Assembly: GCF_000716435.1 (NCBI RefSeq)
Contig: NZ_JNWO01000001.1
Span: 124,001 to 188,000 of the forward strand
From: Streptomyces xylophagus
Lineage (GTDB): Bacteria; Actinomycetota; Actinomycetes; Streptomycetales; Streptomycetaceae
Length of the DNA stretch: 64,000 bases
Reading direction: 5' to 3'
Part shown: in pieces, positions 8,194-16,953 of the stretch
How positions within the stretch are numbered: the stretch's first letter is position 1
How the letters are laid out: each line of letters opens with the position of its first letter
Translations under genes and position numbers: made by a program
The notes under the pieces: model-generated
Database searches by the model: none
Seen by the model: only the letters and a program-made list of their open reading frames with translations
Told to the model about the DNA's origin: nothing

Positions 8194-8974
8194 GCCGCAA
8201 CTCGAAGTCGACGGCGCGGTACTCGTCTACGACGACGAAGGCCCCCGTGACGCAGACGCCGTACCCCTCGTGTTCATCCACGGGTGGACGGCCAACCGGC
8301 ACCGCTGGGAAGACCAGTTCGCCCACTTCTCGTCCGAACGGCGGGTCATACGGCTCGACTTGCGCGGGCACGGCGAGAGCACCGGGGCGGGATCGCGGAC
8401 CGTCGACGAACTGGCCCTGGACGTCGTCGCGTTGCTCGACCATCTCCAGGTCGAGCGGTTCGTGCCGGTCGGGCACTCCATGGGCGGGATGATCGCCCAG
8501 ACCCTGGCCCTCGCCCATCCCGACCGGGTCCGGCGGATGGTGCTGGTCGACTCGATCAGCCGGATGACGTACAGCTGGGCGCGCGGTCTGCTGCTGGCGG
8601 TGTCCACGCTGCTGCCGTTCAAGCTGTTCGTCGCCGTCAACATCCAGCGCGCCTTCGCCCCCGGCTACCCCAAGGAGAAGATCCGCGAGTACATCGCCGC
8701 CTCCGCCGCCACACCGCGCGAGGTCGTCATGACCTGCTACGGCGCGATGCGTGCCTTCGACGTCCTGGACCGGGTCCACGAGATCACCGCGCCCACGCTC
8801 ATCGTGCACGGCTACCACGACATCCAGTTGCCCCTCTCGCAGATGCTGCGAATGGCGAACGCCTACCCGGACGCGGTCGTGCGGATCGTCGACTCCGGGC
8901 ACGAATTGCCCGTGGAGAAAACGGCCGAACTCACCGCGCTGATCGGCGACTTCGTGACCGCGCCGACCGCCTGA
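8192..8974 (+). CDS. Alpha/beta-fold hydrolase
   Basis: 260-residue alpha/beta hydrolase without signal peptide. Visible elements: oxyanion loop FIHGWTANRHRW, RLDLRGHGES, nucleophile elbow VGHSMGG (Ser96), acid region TLIVHGYHDIQLP and catalytic His in DSGHELPVE. This resembles the esterase/peroxidase-like family of small-molecule hydrolases; the substrate is unknown. ATG 8192 is fixed by AGGAG at 8181-8185. Its start overlaps that of the divergent kinase frame. Confidence 0.88.
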   Translation: MPQLEVDGAVLVYDDEGPRDADAVPLVFIHGWTANRHRWEDQFAHFSSERRVIRLDLRGHGESTGAGSRTVDELALDVVALLDHLQVERFVPVGHSMGGMIAQTLALAHPDRVRRMVLVDSISRMTYSWARGLLLAVSTLLPFKLFVAVNIQRAFAPGYPKEKIREYIAASAATPREVVMTCYGAMRAFDVLDRVHEITAPTLIVHGYHDIQLPLSQMLRMANAYPDAVVRIVDSGHELPVEKTAELTALIGDFVTAPTA

Positions 8975-8985
8975 GGAGCGGGACC

Positions 8986-9642
8986 TCAAGCCGGCCGTAC
9001 CAGCCCGGCGTCGTAGGCGAAGATCACCGCCTGGACGCGGTCGCGGGCGCCGATCTTGGCGAGGATGCGGCTGACGTGGGATTTGACGGTGGACTCGGCG
9101 AGGCAGAGGCGTTCGGCGATCTCGGTGTTGCTCCAGCCGGCCGCCATGACCGTGAGCACCTCGCGCTCCCGGTCGGTGAGAGCCTCGAGTCGGCCGTCCT
9201 GCTCGGGGGTGCGGCCGGGCATCCGGTCGGCGAAGGCGTCGATGAGTTTGCGGGTCAGGCCGGGGGAGATGACGGCGTCCCCGGCGGCCACCGCGCGGAT
9301 GCCCGCGACGAGTTCCTCGGGCAGGGCGTCCTTGAGGAGGAAGCCGCTGGCCCCGGCGCGCAGCGCGGCGTACGCGTACTCGTCGAGGTCGAAGGTGGTG
9401 AGGACCAGGACGCGGGAGCGGCCGCCGGACTGCACGATCCGGCGGGTGGCCTCGATGCCGTCCATGCCGGGCATGCGGACGTCCATCAGGACGACGTCGG
9501 GGCGGAGTTCGGCCGCCAGCCGGACCGCCTCGACACCGTGCGTGGCCTCGCCGGCCAGGCTCAGGTCGGAGTACTGCTCCAGGAGCATGCTGAAGCCCAG
9601 GCGTTGCAGGGCCTGGTCGTCGACGATGAGGACGGTGGTCAT
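8986..9642 (-). CDS. NarL/LuxR-family response regulator
   Basis: 218 residues: receiver domain with phospho-acceptor Asp54 in VVLMDVRMPGMDG, the conserved Thr (LVLTTFD) and Lys (FLLKDA), then a LuxR-type helix-turn-helix (LTDREREVLTVMAAGWSNTE, LAESTVKSHVSRILAKIG). It accepts phosphate from a partner histidine kinase and acts as a DNA-binding activator. Its ATG overlaps the stop of the kinase gene upstream by 4 bp (ATGA), so the pair is translationally coupled. The neighbouring MMPL exporter and the palindrome at 13453 are likely targets. Confidence 0.93.
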   Translation of the reverse strand: MTTVLIVDDQALQRLGFSMLLEQYSDLSLAGEATHGVEAVRLAAELRPDVVLMDVRMPGMDGIEATRRIVQSGGRSRVLVLTTFDLDEYAYAALRAGASGFLLKDALPEELVAGIRAVAAGDAVISPGLTRKLIDAFADRMPGRTPEQDGRLEALTDREREVLTVMAAGWSNTEIAERLCLAESTVKSHVSRILAKIGARDRVQAVIFAYDAGLVRPA

Positions 9643-10955
9643 GCCGGGTGCTTCTCCGTGAGGTCGGGGGCGGTCGAGGTGGGGTGGAGGAGGGCGCGGA
9701 CGGTCCAGCCGCCACGGGAGTTGGGGCCCGCGACGACCTGCCCGCCGTAGAGCGCGGCCCGCTCGCGCATGCCGACCAGGCCCTTGCCGGGGTCGCCGGC
9801 GCCGGGCGACCGGTGCGGGCCGGTGTCCTCGACCGTGACGAGCACGGCCTCGGGACCGGAGGTGACCGTGACCCCGACGGTCGTGCTCGGTGCCGCGTGC
9901 TTGAGCGTATTGGTGAGGGCTTCCTGCACGATGCGGTAGACGGCGAGCTGAAGTCCCTGGGGGAGACCGGTGAGTTCGCCCTTGAGCTGCAGGGTGGCGG
10001 CGGGGCCCGCCGCCCGGACCCGCTCCATCAGGGCGCCCAGATCGGCCAGTCCGGGCTGGGGCGCGAGCGGGGTGTCGCCGGGCTCGTCGTCGTGGATGAC
10101 GGCGAGCAGTCTGCGCAGTTCGGCCAGGGCGCCGCGCCCGCTCTCCGCGATGATCCGCAGCGTGTCCGCGCCCCGCTTGGGTTTGCTCTCGGCGAGCCCC
10201 GCGGCACCGCTCGCCAGACCGACGATCACGGCGAGGGTGTGACCGAGGATGTCGTGCATCTCCCGTGCCACACGCGCGCGTTCACCGGCGGCGGCCAGCC
10301 GGGCCCGCTGGTCGCGCTCCACCTCAAGACGGACGGCGTGCTCCTTGAGTGCCTCGATGTAGGCGTTCACGAGCTTTCCGGCCAGCCCCAGCGCGGCCAT
10401 CGACAGGATGGCGACCACGGCCAGGAACGCCAGCACCGGCGTACTGGTCCCTCGGTCCGACCCCTTGAGGCCGTTGAAGAAGGCGATCGACACAAACGTC
10501 TGAAGGAGGTTGTACACGACGCCTACGGCCAGCTGGCTCGGAGCCCCGAAGCGCCCCAGGTTGAGCAGCGCCACCAGCTGGGTGGCGCTCGAACCCGAGT
10601 CCACGCCCAGGGCGAGGCACACCTCGGAGAGGACGACCAGGGCGGCGAACACCAGCACCGGCCGCTGCCTCCGCCACAGCAACGGCACGGTGAACCCCGC
10701 GGTCACCGCCAGCATCAGCACGAAGGCGGAGACGGAGTCGTGGGACGCGCGTACCAGTCCCGGAATCCCGGCCAGCGCGTAACAGGCGGGCACCCCCCAC
10801 AGCCTGACCCGCGGATGGGCGGTGTCGGCCTGCCGCACCCGCCCCAGCCAGGTGAGCAGCCCGACGACCGCGCGGTACTCGGAGTCGCCCAGCCGGGCCC
10901 CTCCCATCAGGCTCTCGGGCATGAAGGACCGGGCCGTCATCGGTGGTGAGGTCAC
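9639..10955 (-). CDS. Sensor histidine kinase (HisKA_3, NarL partner)
   Basis: 438-residue membrane kinase. About residues 50-195 hold five to six hydrophobic segments (YALAGIPGLVRASH, FVLMLAVTAGFTVPLLW, VLVFAALVVLSEVCLALG, VLAFLAVVAILSMAALGLAG) without a large extracellular domain. The H-box ARVAREMHDILGHTLAVIVG contains the phospho-acceptor His. The ATPase part has the N-box YRIVQEALTNTLKHA and the G-box GKGLVGMRERA. GTG 10955 is preferred because GGAGGG lies 8 nt upstream; ATG 10940 is an in-frame alternative. A strong hairpin separates it from the MMPL gene, so kinase and regulator form their own operon. Confidence 0.92.
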   Translation of the reverse strand: MTSPPMTARSFMPESLMGGARLGDSEYRAVVGLLTWLGRVRQADTAHPRVRLWGVPACYALAGIPGLVRASHDSVSAFVLMLAVTAGFTVPLLWRRQRPVLVFAALVVLSEVCLALGVDSGSSATQLVALLNLGRFGAPSQLAVGVVYNLLQTFVSIAFFNGLKGSDRGTSTPVLAFLAVVAILSMAALGLAGKLVNAYIEALKEHAVRLEVERDQRARLAAAGERARVAREMHDILGHTLAVIVGLASGAAGLAESKPKRGADTLRIIAESGRGALAELRRLLAVIHDDEPGDTPLAPQPGLADLGALMERVRAAGPAATLQLKGELTGLPQGLQLAVYRIVQEALTNTLKHAAPSTTVGVTVTSGPEAVLVTVEDTGPHRSPGAGDPGKGLVGMRERAALYGGQVVAGPNSRGGWTVRALLHPTSTAPDLTEKHPA

Positions 10956-10983
10956 GGGATACACCCTCCATGGTGCAGGCGGA

Positions 10984-11023
10984 CCGCCCGCCGGTCCCGG
11001 GGGGAAGGGGGACCGGCGGGCGG
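10984..11023 (-). terminator. Strong hairpin between MMPL and histidine kinase genes
   Basis: Perfect 15-bp inverted repeat (arms 10984-10998 and 11009-11023, 10-nt loop), 76 bp beyond the MMPL stop and 29 bp before the kinase start. Probably terminates MMPL transcription; no T-run. Confidence 0.7.
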
Positions 11024-11098
11024 GGACGGTGTGGTCGAGAGGGGCGGGAGCCGTACGGTCCTGGTCGGCGTCCTGGTGTGGATCGTACGGCCGCCGCC

Positions 11099-13336
11099 TC
11101 AGCTCTTGCCGGTGGCGCCGGACGACACGGGCGCCCGGCCCGCGCCGCCGGTGTCGCCGTCCTGCTCCTCGGCCAGCAGGTGGCGCAGTCGTTCGCCCTC
11201 GACGTCCACGTTGGGCAGCACCCGGTCGAGCCACCCGGGCAGCGCCCACGCGCGGCGGCCCAGCAGGGTCATGACCGCGGGCACGATCGTCATGCGGACG
11301 ACGAACGCGTCGAAGAGGACGGCGGAGGCGAGGCCCAGGCCGATCGACTTGATCAGCGCCACGTCGTCCAGCAGGAATCCGGCGAACACGGAGATCATGA
11401 TGACCGCGGCGGCCGTGACCACCCGGGCGCTGTACCGGAAGCCCGCGATCACCGCCTCCGTGGGTTCGGCACCGTGGACGTACTCCTCGCGCATCCGGGT
11501 CACCAGGAACACCTCGTAGTCCATGGCGAGCCCGAACACCACGCCGATCATGAAGATCGGCAGGACGCTCACGATCGGCGAGGTCCCGTCGACGCCGAAC
11601 AGGTCCGCCAGCCAGCCCCACTGGAACACCGCGACCACCACACCGAGCGTGGCGAGCACGCTGAGCAGGAAGCCGAGGGCGGCCTTGAGCGGGACCAGGA
11701 TCGAGCGGAACACCAGGAGCAGCAGGACCAGGGCCAGGCCGACGACCACGCCCAGGTACGGGATCAGGGCGTCGCTGAGCTTGTTGGACACGTCGATGTT
11801 CAGCGCGGTCGTGCCGGTGACCATCAGCTCGGAGCCGGTGTCGGACTTCAGCGCCGGTCCCCGGTCGCGGATCTGGGAGACCAGGTCGACGGTGGCCTGG
11901 CTGGTGGGGGCGCTCTTCGGCACGACGGAGATCAGGGCCACGTCGCCGTTCTGGTTGAACACCGCGGGCCGTACGGCGGCCACGTCGGACAACTTGCCGA
12001 GCTGGGCGACCGCGTCCTGCGCGGCGGTCTTGGCGTCGCTGCCGGCGCGGCCGTCGACGACCACGGTGAGCGGGCCGTTGTAGCCGTCGCCGAAGCCCTT
12101 GGTGATCGTGTCGTAGGCGATGCGCTCGCTGGTGCCCGGCGCGGACATGCTGTCGTCGGGCAGGGACAGGCGCATCGACAGCGCGGGGAGGGCCAGGACG
12201 CCGAGCCCGACGGCCGAGACGACCAGCATCTTCACCGGGTTGCGGGTCACGAACCGGGCCCAGCGCACGCCCGTCGTCTCGCCCTCGCCACGCTCCTGGT
12301 AGACGCGCATCCGGCGACTGGTGAACCGGCTGCCCATGATCCGCGTCCCGGCGAAGCCCAGCACCGCGGGCAGCAGGGTCAGCGCGATCAGTACGGCGAC
12401 GACGACAGCGAAGGCGGCGCCCAGGCCCATGGTCGTCAGCATGCTGATGCCGATGATGCTCAGACCGGCCAGGGCGATGACGACGGTGAGACCGGCGAAG
12501 ACCACCGCGGAACCGGCGGTGCCCAGGGCGCGGCCCGCCGCTTCCTCCGGTTCGTGGCCGTCCCGGATCTCGCCCCGGTACCGGGAGACGATGAACAGGG
12601 CGTAGTCGATGGACACCGCCAGGCCCAGCATCAGCGCCAGCGTCGAGGCGGCCGAGCTGAGGTTGAAGAACGCGCTCGCGACCGTGATGGCGGCGACCGC
12701 CGTCCCGACCCCGAAGATCGCCGTCAGCAGCGGCAGCCCGGCCGCGAGCAGCGACCCGAACGTGATGACGAGCGCCACGGCCGCGATCAGCAGGCCGATC
12801 AGCTCGGTGCTGCTGCTGCCCGCCTTCTCCTGTACGGCGTTGCCGCCCAGGCTCACCGCGAGGCCGGCCTTCTCGCCCTTGTCGGCCACGGAGTGCAGGG
12901 CGTCGCGGGCGGCGCTCGTGACGTCGGCCTGGCCGACCTTGTAGGTGACCTGGGCGTAGGTGATGGTGCCCGACTTGCTGATCAGGCCGCTCTGGTACGG
13001 ATCGCTGACGTTCGCGACCTGGGGCGCCTTCTGCAGGTCGGCGATCAGCGACTCGACCTCGGTCTTGTTGGCCCCGGACTTCAGCTGCTGCCCGTCCGGT
13101 GCCTCGAACACCACGCGGGCGGTGGCACCGGCGGCGGATGCCTGCGGAAACTCCTTGCCCAGCAGGTCGATCGCCTTCTGCGACTGCGTGCCGGGCAGGG
13201 TGAAGCTGTCGGACGTGTTCGACGAGACGCTCGCCGCGCCGATGCCGACGACTGCCAGGGCGGCGATCCAGAGCATCAGGACGAGCCGTCGTTGCCGGAA
13301 CGAGAACCGGCCCAGTCGGTAGAGGAAGGTGGCCAC
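11099..13336 (-). CDS. MMPL/RND-type membrane exporter
   Basis: 745-residue MMPL-family protein with the duplicated six-TM layout. An N-terminal TM (VLMLWIAALAVVGIGAASV) is followed by an extracytoplasmic loop of about 120 residues, TM2-6 (LIGLLIAAVALVITFGSLLA; ALMLGLAVSIDYALFIVSRY with the charged proton-relay-like Asp-Tyr), a second loop and a matching set of C-terminal TMs (IFMIGVVFGLAMDYEVFLVT). Such pumps export lipids, siderophores or antibiotics. GTG 13336 is preceded by GGGAG. The adjacent HisKA_3/NarL system suggests stress-responsive expression; a near-perfect palindrome at 13453-13470 lies about 117 bp upstream. Confidence 0.92.
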   Translation of the reverse strand: MATFLYRLGRFSFRQRRLVLMLWIAALAVVGIGAASVSSNTSDSFTLPGTQSQKAIDLLGKEFPQASAAGATARVVFEAPDGQQLKSGANKTEVESLIADLQKAPQVANVSDPYQSGLISKSGTITYAQVTYKVGQADVTSAARDALHSVADKGEKAGLAVSLGGNAVQEKAGSSSTELIGLLIAAVALVITFGSLLAAGLPLLTAIFGVGTAVAAITVASAFFNLSSAASTLALMLGLAVSIDYALFIVSRYRGEIRDGHEPEEAAGRALGTAGSAVVFAGLTVVIALAGLSIIGISMLTTMGLGAAFAVVVAVLIALTLLPAVLGFAGTRIMGSRFTSRRMRVYQERGEGETTGVRWARFVTRNPVKMLVVSAVGLGVLALPALSMRLSLPDDSMSAPGTSERIAYDTITKGFGDGYNGPLTVVVDGRAGSDAKTAAQDAVAQLGKLSDVAAVRPAVFNQNGDVALISVVPKSAPTSQATVDLVSQIRDRGPALKSDTGSELMVTGTTALNIDVSNKLSDALIPYLGVVVGLALVLLLLVFRSILVPLKAALGFLLSVLATLGVVVAVFQWGWLADLFGVDGTSPIVSVLPIFMIGVVFGLAMDYEVFLVTRMREEYVHGAEPTEAVIAGFRYSARVVTAAAVIMISVFAGFLLDDVALIKSIGLGLASAVLFDAFVVRMTIVPAVMTLLGRRAWALPGWLDRVLPNVDVEGERLRHLLAEEQDGDTGGAGRAPVSSGATGKS

Positions 13337-13452
13337 GGAGTACTCCCACCAGGTTCGATAGAAAGAGGAGGGTCAGCGCGACCCACTCCTTCACGCTAGG
13401 AGCGTCCTTCCTCGCATCCGCGGCACCGGGGAAGTGAAAACGGCCGGGGTGA

Positions 13453-13470
13453 CTAGTACCGGGGTACTAG
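13453..13470. promoter_or_regulatory. Palindrome CTAGTACC-N2-GGTACTAG, likely response-regulator site
   Basis: Arms are perfect 8-bp inverted repeats separated by GG, in the divergent region between MMPL (13336, minus) and the Ser/Thr kinase (13608, plus). Size fits a NarL-family dimer. I infer that the adjacent two-component regulator binds here. Confidence 0.55.
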
Positions 13471-13607
13471 ACCCTCTCCACCCTCCAGTCGAGAGGGTCG
13501 ACCCGTCGGCCGGGACGGGCACCGTGATCCGCCCCACATGATCTGTGACAAGTGGCGGTTAAAGTGACCAGGCGAATCGAACATGGACAGAACCGGCGGA
13601 GGACACC

Positions 13608-15107
13608 GTGTCGGACGAAGGGCGTCGCATCGCCGGGCGCTACACGCTGACCGAGCAGATCGGCCGCGGTGGCATGGGCACCGTCTGGCGGGCCGACGAC
13701 GAGGTGCTCGGCCGCCAGGTCGCGATCAAACGACTCCACGCGCGCCCGGAACTGTCCGCCGACGAACTCGCCACCCTGTACGAGCGCACCCGACGCGAAG
13801 CCCGCAGCGCCGCCCGTATCGCGCACCCGAACGTCATCGTCGTCCATGACGTCGTGGACGACGACGGCCGCCCCTGCATCGTCATGGAGTACGTCCCGGG
13901 CCCCACGCTCGCCGAACTCCTCAAGGACGGCCGGACCCTCCCGTACCAGGAGGCGGCCCGCATGGGCCTGGACATGGTCGCCGCCCTGCGCGCGGCCCAC
14001 GCCGCCGGTGTGCTGCACCGTGACGTCAAGCCCGGCAACGTCCTGCTCGGCGCCGGCGACCGCATCGTCCTCACCGACTTCGGGATCGCCATGACGGACG
14101 GGACGTCGACGCTGACCAAGACCGGCGAGATGGTCGGCTCCATCCACTACATGGCCCCGGAGCGGATCCGCGGGCTCACCCCCGGAACGGCCTCCGACCT
14201 GTGGGCCCTGGGCGCCACGCTCTACCAGGCCGTCGAGGGACGCCCGCCGTTCCGCCGGCCCACCGCGATGGAGACCGCGTACGCCATCGCCGTAGACCCT
14301 CTCGAACCCATGAAGCAGGCCGGTCCGCTGGAGCCTCTCATCGAGGCACTCCTGATCAAGGAGCCCGGCGAGCGGCCGACGGCGGAACAGACGGAGCGGG
14401 CTCTGCAGGCCGCGTGGTGGGGCGACTCGACGGCCGAACTGCCCCCGCCCGCCCCCGACTTGACCGCCGTAGGGCCGGAGCCGAAGCCGGCCGCGGACTC
14501 CAGCCGTCGAGGGCGGCGGCGGGGCCGCAAGGGCCTCGTCCTCGGAGTGGTCGCCGTGGTCGCGGCTCTGGCGGCCACGGCGTTCGTGCTGCACAGGACC
14601 TCGAAATCCGCACCCGGCCATGCGGCCAACCAGCCCACGACCGTCGCGTCCGCATCGCCCGTGCCGGAGGGTTATCACCTCGTCCGGGACCGGCAGCTCG
14701 GCGTGTCCTTCCCAGTGCCGGACGGCTGGACGGCCGGGAAGCGGACGGCGGAGGGGGTCACCTACACCGACGGGACGGGCCTGGCCGGGCTCACCATCGG
14801 CGTCGTGGACCCGGCGGGACCCAACCCCAGCACGCACTTCGCGGACATCGAGACCAACACCAAGGTCAACTACCCCACGTATCGCAGGCTCCGCATGCAG
14901 CAGACCACCTTCCGTCAACAGCCCGCCGCAGTATGGGAGTTCACCTTCCAGGGCCGGGTCCGGGTCTTCCGCGCCATCGACCTCGGCTTCGGCAAGGAGG
15001 GCGACCGCGAGTACGACATCTACCTCTCGGCGCCGGACGCGAAATGGGACACCTACCGTCCCGTCTTCGACAAGGTCAGGGACGGCTTCGTGACGAGCGC
15101 GTCCTAG
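13608..15107 (+). CDS. Transmembrane Hanks-type serine/threonine protein kinase
   Basis: 499 residues. Kinase domain about 8-275: glycine loop GRGGMGTVWRA, ATP-anchoring Lys41 (VAIKRL), catalytic HRDVKPGN with Asp139, DFG Asp157, and an activation loop rich in Thr/Ser (TSTLTKTGEM) followed by the APE motif (MAPERIRG). A basic juxtamembrane stretch and single TM (LVLGVVAVVAALAATAFVL, about 308-327) lead to an extracytoplasmic domain of about 160 residues (VSFPVPDGWTAGK, VWEFTFQGRVRVFRAIDLG) that is not PASTA. It resembles lipoprotein-like beta domains seen on other streptomycete kinases. GTG 13608 follows GGAGGAC. A strong terminator follows the gene. Confidence 0.93.
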   Translation: MSDEGRRIAGRYTLTEQIGRGGMGTVWRADDEVLGRQVAIKRLHARPELSADELATLYERTRREARSAARIAHPNVIVVHDVVDDDGRPCIVMEYVPGPTLAELLKDGRTLPYQEAARMGLDMVAALRAAHAAGVLHRDVKPGNVLLGAGDRIVLTDFGIAMTDGTSTLTKTGEMVGSIHYMAPERIRGLTPGTASDLWALGATLYQAVEGRPPFRRPTAMETAYAIAVDPLEPMKQAGPLEPLIEALLIKEPGERPTAEQTERALQAAWWGDSTAELPPPAPDLTAVGPEPKPAADSSRRGRRRGRKGLVLGVVAVVAALAATAFVLHRTSKSAPGHAANQPTTVASASPVPEGYHLVRDRQLGVSFPVPDGWTAGKRTAEGVTYTDGTGLAGLTIGVVDPAGPNPSTHFADIETNTKVNYPTYRRLRMQQTTFRQQPAAVWEFTFQGRVRVFRAIDLGFGKEGDREYDIYLSAPDAKWDTYRPVFDKVRDGFVTSAS

Positions 15108-15151
15108 CCCCGATGCACCCGGCGGCCCAGAGAGTGCTCCTTCCCGCGCGG

Positions 15152-15180
15152 CCGACGGGACTTGGGAGAAGTCCCGTCGG
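15152..15180 (+). terminator. Hairpin terminator after the Ser/Thr kinase
   Basis: Perfect 12-bp inverted repeat CCGACGGGACTT / AAGTCCCGTCGG with a 5-nt loop, 44 bp beyond the kinase stop. Confidence 0.75.
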
Positions 15181-15253
15181 CGCGGGTCGGAAGCGCTCTC
15201 CGCCCCTGTGATCAAGGCAGGCACGGGCGCGCTCGTGAAGGACGTGAGTCTGA

Positions 15254-15619
15254 TCAGCCCTTGGGCGCGTGAGCCAGCGCGATCGTCTTCATCTTCAGGG
15301 CGCGTATCGCCGCGGGATCCGTCACCGGCCGGGAGACCCGCTCCTTGGCCTCGGCGGCGATCTTCGCCTTCAGGGCCTTCTCGGCTTTGGGGCTCGGCGC
15401 GGAGTGGGAACCCTTCTCCTGGGCCGCGGCGGCGACCGCTTCGGCCTTCTGCTTCTGGGTGCGCGCGGAGTCGTCCGTCGCGGAGTGCGAGGCGGTCGTG
15501 GCCGCGTGGACCTGCGACCCCGCCGCCACCGTCAGACCGCCGAGCGCGAGAGCGCTGACCGCGGCGGTCCTGAACGACGTACTCATCCTGCTCGGCTTAC
15601 GGGGGGCGGCATGGCGCAT
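15254..15619 (-). CDS. Small secreted Ala/Lys-rich protein, unknown function
   Basis: 121 residues. A signal peptide is evident (TAAVSALALGGLTVAAGSQV, cleavage near HAA-TTASH). The mature part is rich in Ala, Lys and Glu (QKAEAVAAAAQEKGSH, KALKAKIAAEAKER) and probably helical. I do not recognise a family. ATG 15619 is preceded by GAGGAA with good spacing; an internal ATG at 15586 is possible. It is divergent from the sigma factor at 15781 and could be one of its targets, but that is inference from position only. Confidence 0.65.
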   Translation of the reverse strand: MRHAAPRKPSRMSTSFRTAAVSALALGGLTVAAGSQVHAATTASHSATDDSARTQKQKAEAVAAAAQEKGSHSAPSPKAEKALKAKIAAEAKERVSRPVTDPAAIRALKMKTIALAHAPKG

Positions 15620-15780
15620 GGGAGTTCCTCTGCTGTCGGTGCGACGTGGACAGCCGGACTACGCAGCGCGGGGGCCCGGACGCGACACCCGGACGCGGTG
15701 ATCCAGGTCACAGGGAATCGCTGTAGCGGGGGATCGGCGCCCGTGCGTACTCCCTGTGACAGAGGACCCCCGGCCGTTCA

Positions 15781-16329
15781 GTGGACGGATACGAATGGCG
15801 GAAGAGTGGCGGAAGAGTGGCGAGAGGCACGGCGGAAGAGGAGTTCGACGCGTTCTACGCACAGGCCTATCCCAGGCTCGTCCGGCAGCTCTACGCGATG
15901 ACCGGAGATCTGGCGGAGGCCCAGGACGTCGTGCAGGAGGCGTTCATCCGGGCCTGGGGTCGACGGGGGGCATTCACGAGCGACGGTTCCCAGGAGGCAT
16001 GGATCCGTACCACGGCCTGGCGGCTCGCCGTATCCCGCTTCCGGCGGCTGCGGCGCGGTGCGCAGCTCATGCAGCGTCATCACGAACAGCGCCACACCGA
16101 AGGCCCGTCCCCTGAGCGCGTCGCCCTCGTCGAGGCACTCCGCACCCTTCCGAAGAAGCACAGAAGTGTCGTCGTCCTCCACCACCTGTGCGACCTCAGC
16201 GTCGAGCAGATAAGCGCCGAGACGGGCTGGCCGGCCGGCAGCATCAGGGTGTGGCTGGTCCGTGGGCGGCTGTCACTCGCCCGCCACTTCGCCGCCCTGC
16301 CGGAACAGGAGGTGGACCATGTCGGATGA
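15781..16329 (+). CDS. ECF-type RNA polymerase sigma factor
   Basis: Up to 182 residues, with sigma region 2 (FDAFYAQAYPRLVRQLYAMT, AQDVVQEAFIRAW) and region 4 helix-turn-helix (LPKKHRSVVVLHHLCDLSVE, WPAGSIRVWLVRGRLSLARH). It belongs to the actinobacterial SigE-like ECF subgroup. GTG 15781 opens the frame, but GTG 15817, preceded by GGAAGAGTGG, is equally likely; the tandem GTGGCGGAA repeats here blur the choice. Its stop overlaps the next gene by 11 bp, so the two are co-expressed and the downstream product probably regulates it. Confidence 0.9.
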   Translation: MDGYEWRKSGGRVARGTAEEEFDAFYAQAYPRLVRQLYAMTGDLAEAQDVVQEAFIRAWGRRGAFTSDGSQEAWIRTTAWRLAVSRFRRLRRGAQLMQRHHEQRHTEGPSPERVALVEALRTLPKKHRSVVVLHHLCDLSVEQISAETGWPAGSIRVWLVRGRLSLARHFAALPEQEVDHVG

Positions 16330-16912
16330 GTACGAGCGTCCTGGCTGGCTCACCGAGAGCATCGCCGAGTTGGCGAGTGTCCGCGTGGAACGGCCGGTGT
16401 CCGCACAGGAGTTGCGCCGCCGAAGCGTCCGACGCCGTCGACGGCGTACCCGTTCCGCGGTCGGCGCCGCGATCGCCGTGTCGGTGCTCGGCGCGGGTGC
16501 CTACTGGAATTCCATGGGCGCGGACCTGTCGGCGGACAATCCCTCCCGCCACGGAGAGGCTTCCCGGATGTCGGCGGCACAGGAGGAACTGCGGGCCTAT
16601 TACTCGGCTCTGCCGGACGCCTTCGCCACGCGGGACTCGACAGCGAAGCTGTGGAAGCTGATGACCGCGCACTTCACAGAGAGGGCACTGAAGCGAGAAG
16701 CCGTTCTCGAAAGCGGCGGAGCCGACGACTTGGCGGCCACGTGCGGACAGGTGGAACCCACCACCACCTTCACCGTCGGCGACCCCCGCAGCGCCGGACC
16801 CGACACCGTCCGCGCCCGCGTGACGAGCGACAGCGCTCCGGAATCGATCGAGGTCGAGCTCGATCTCCGCACCATGAGAATTTCCAGGTGGTCCTGCCTC
16901 GACGATTCCTGA
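16319..16912 (+). CDS. Single-pass membrane protein, probable partner (anti-sigma-like) of the ECF sigma factor
   Basis: 197 residues. Residues 1-42 are cytoplasmic with a very basic end (RRRSVRRRRRRTRSA), then one TM (AVGAAIAVSVLGAGAYW) and an extracytoplasmic domain of about 135 residues with two Cys (ATCGQ, WSCLDDS). No HxxxCxxC zinc anti-sigma motif is present, so it is not a canonical ZAS protein. The gene starts inside the sigma gene (11-bp overlap), which argues for a partner that holds or senses for the sigma factor. Role is inference; topology and coupling are seen directly. Confidence 0.72.
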   Translation: MSDEYERPGWLTESIAELASVRVERPVSAQELRRRSVRRRRRRTRSAVGAAIAVSVLGAGAYWNSMGADLSADNPSRHGEASRMSAAQEELRAYYSALPDAFATRDSTAKLWKLMTAHFTERALKREAVLESGGADDLAATCGQVEPTTTFTVGDPRSAGPDTVRARVTSDSAPESIEVELDLRTMRISRWSCLDDS

Positions 16913-16953
16913 CCGCGTGCGCCCTTGTCTCCTCGGGAGGTCAATTCCCCTTC

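Noticed and set aside
9639..13394. A single 1251-residue protein joining the histidine kinase to sequence upstream
   Set aside because: The N-terminal 800 residues are an out-of-frame reading of MMPL; the GTG at 10955 with GGAGGG defines the real kinase start.
10943..13399. 818-codon plus-strand frame opposite the MMPL gene
   Set aside because: Dominated by Gly, His, Gln, Arg and Asp with no hydrophobic core; it mirrors the MMPL codons.
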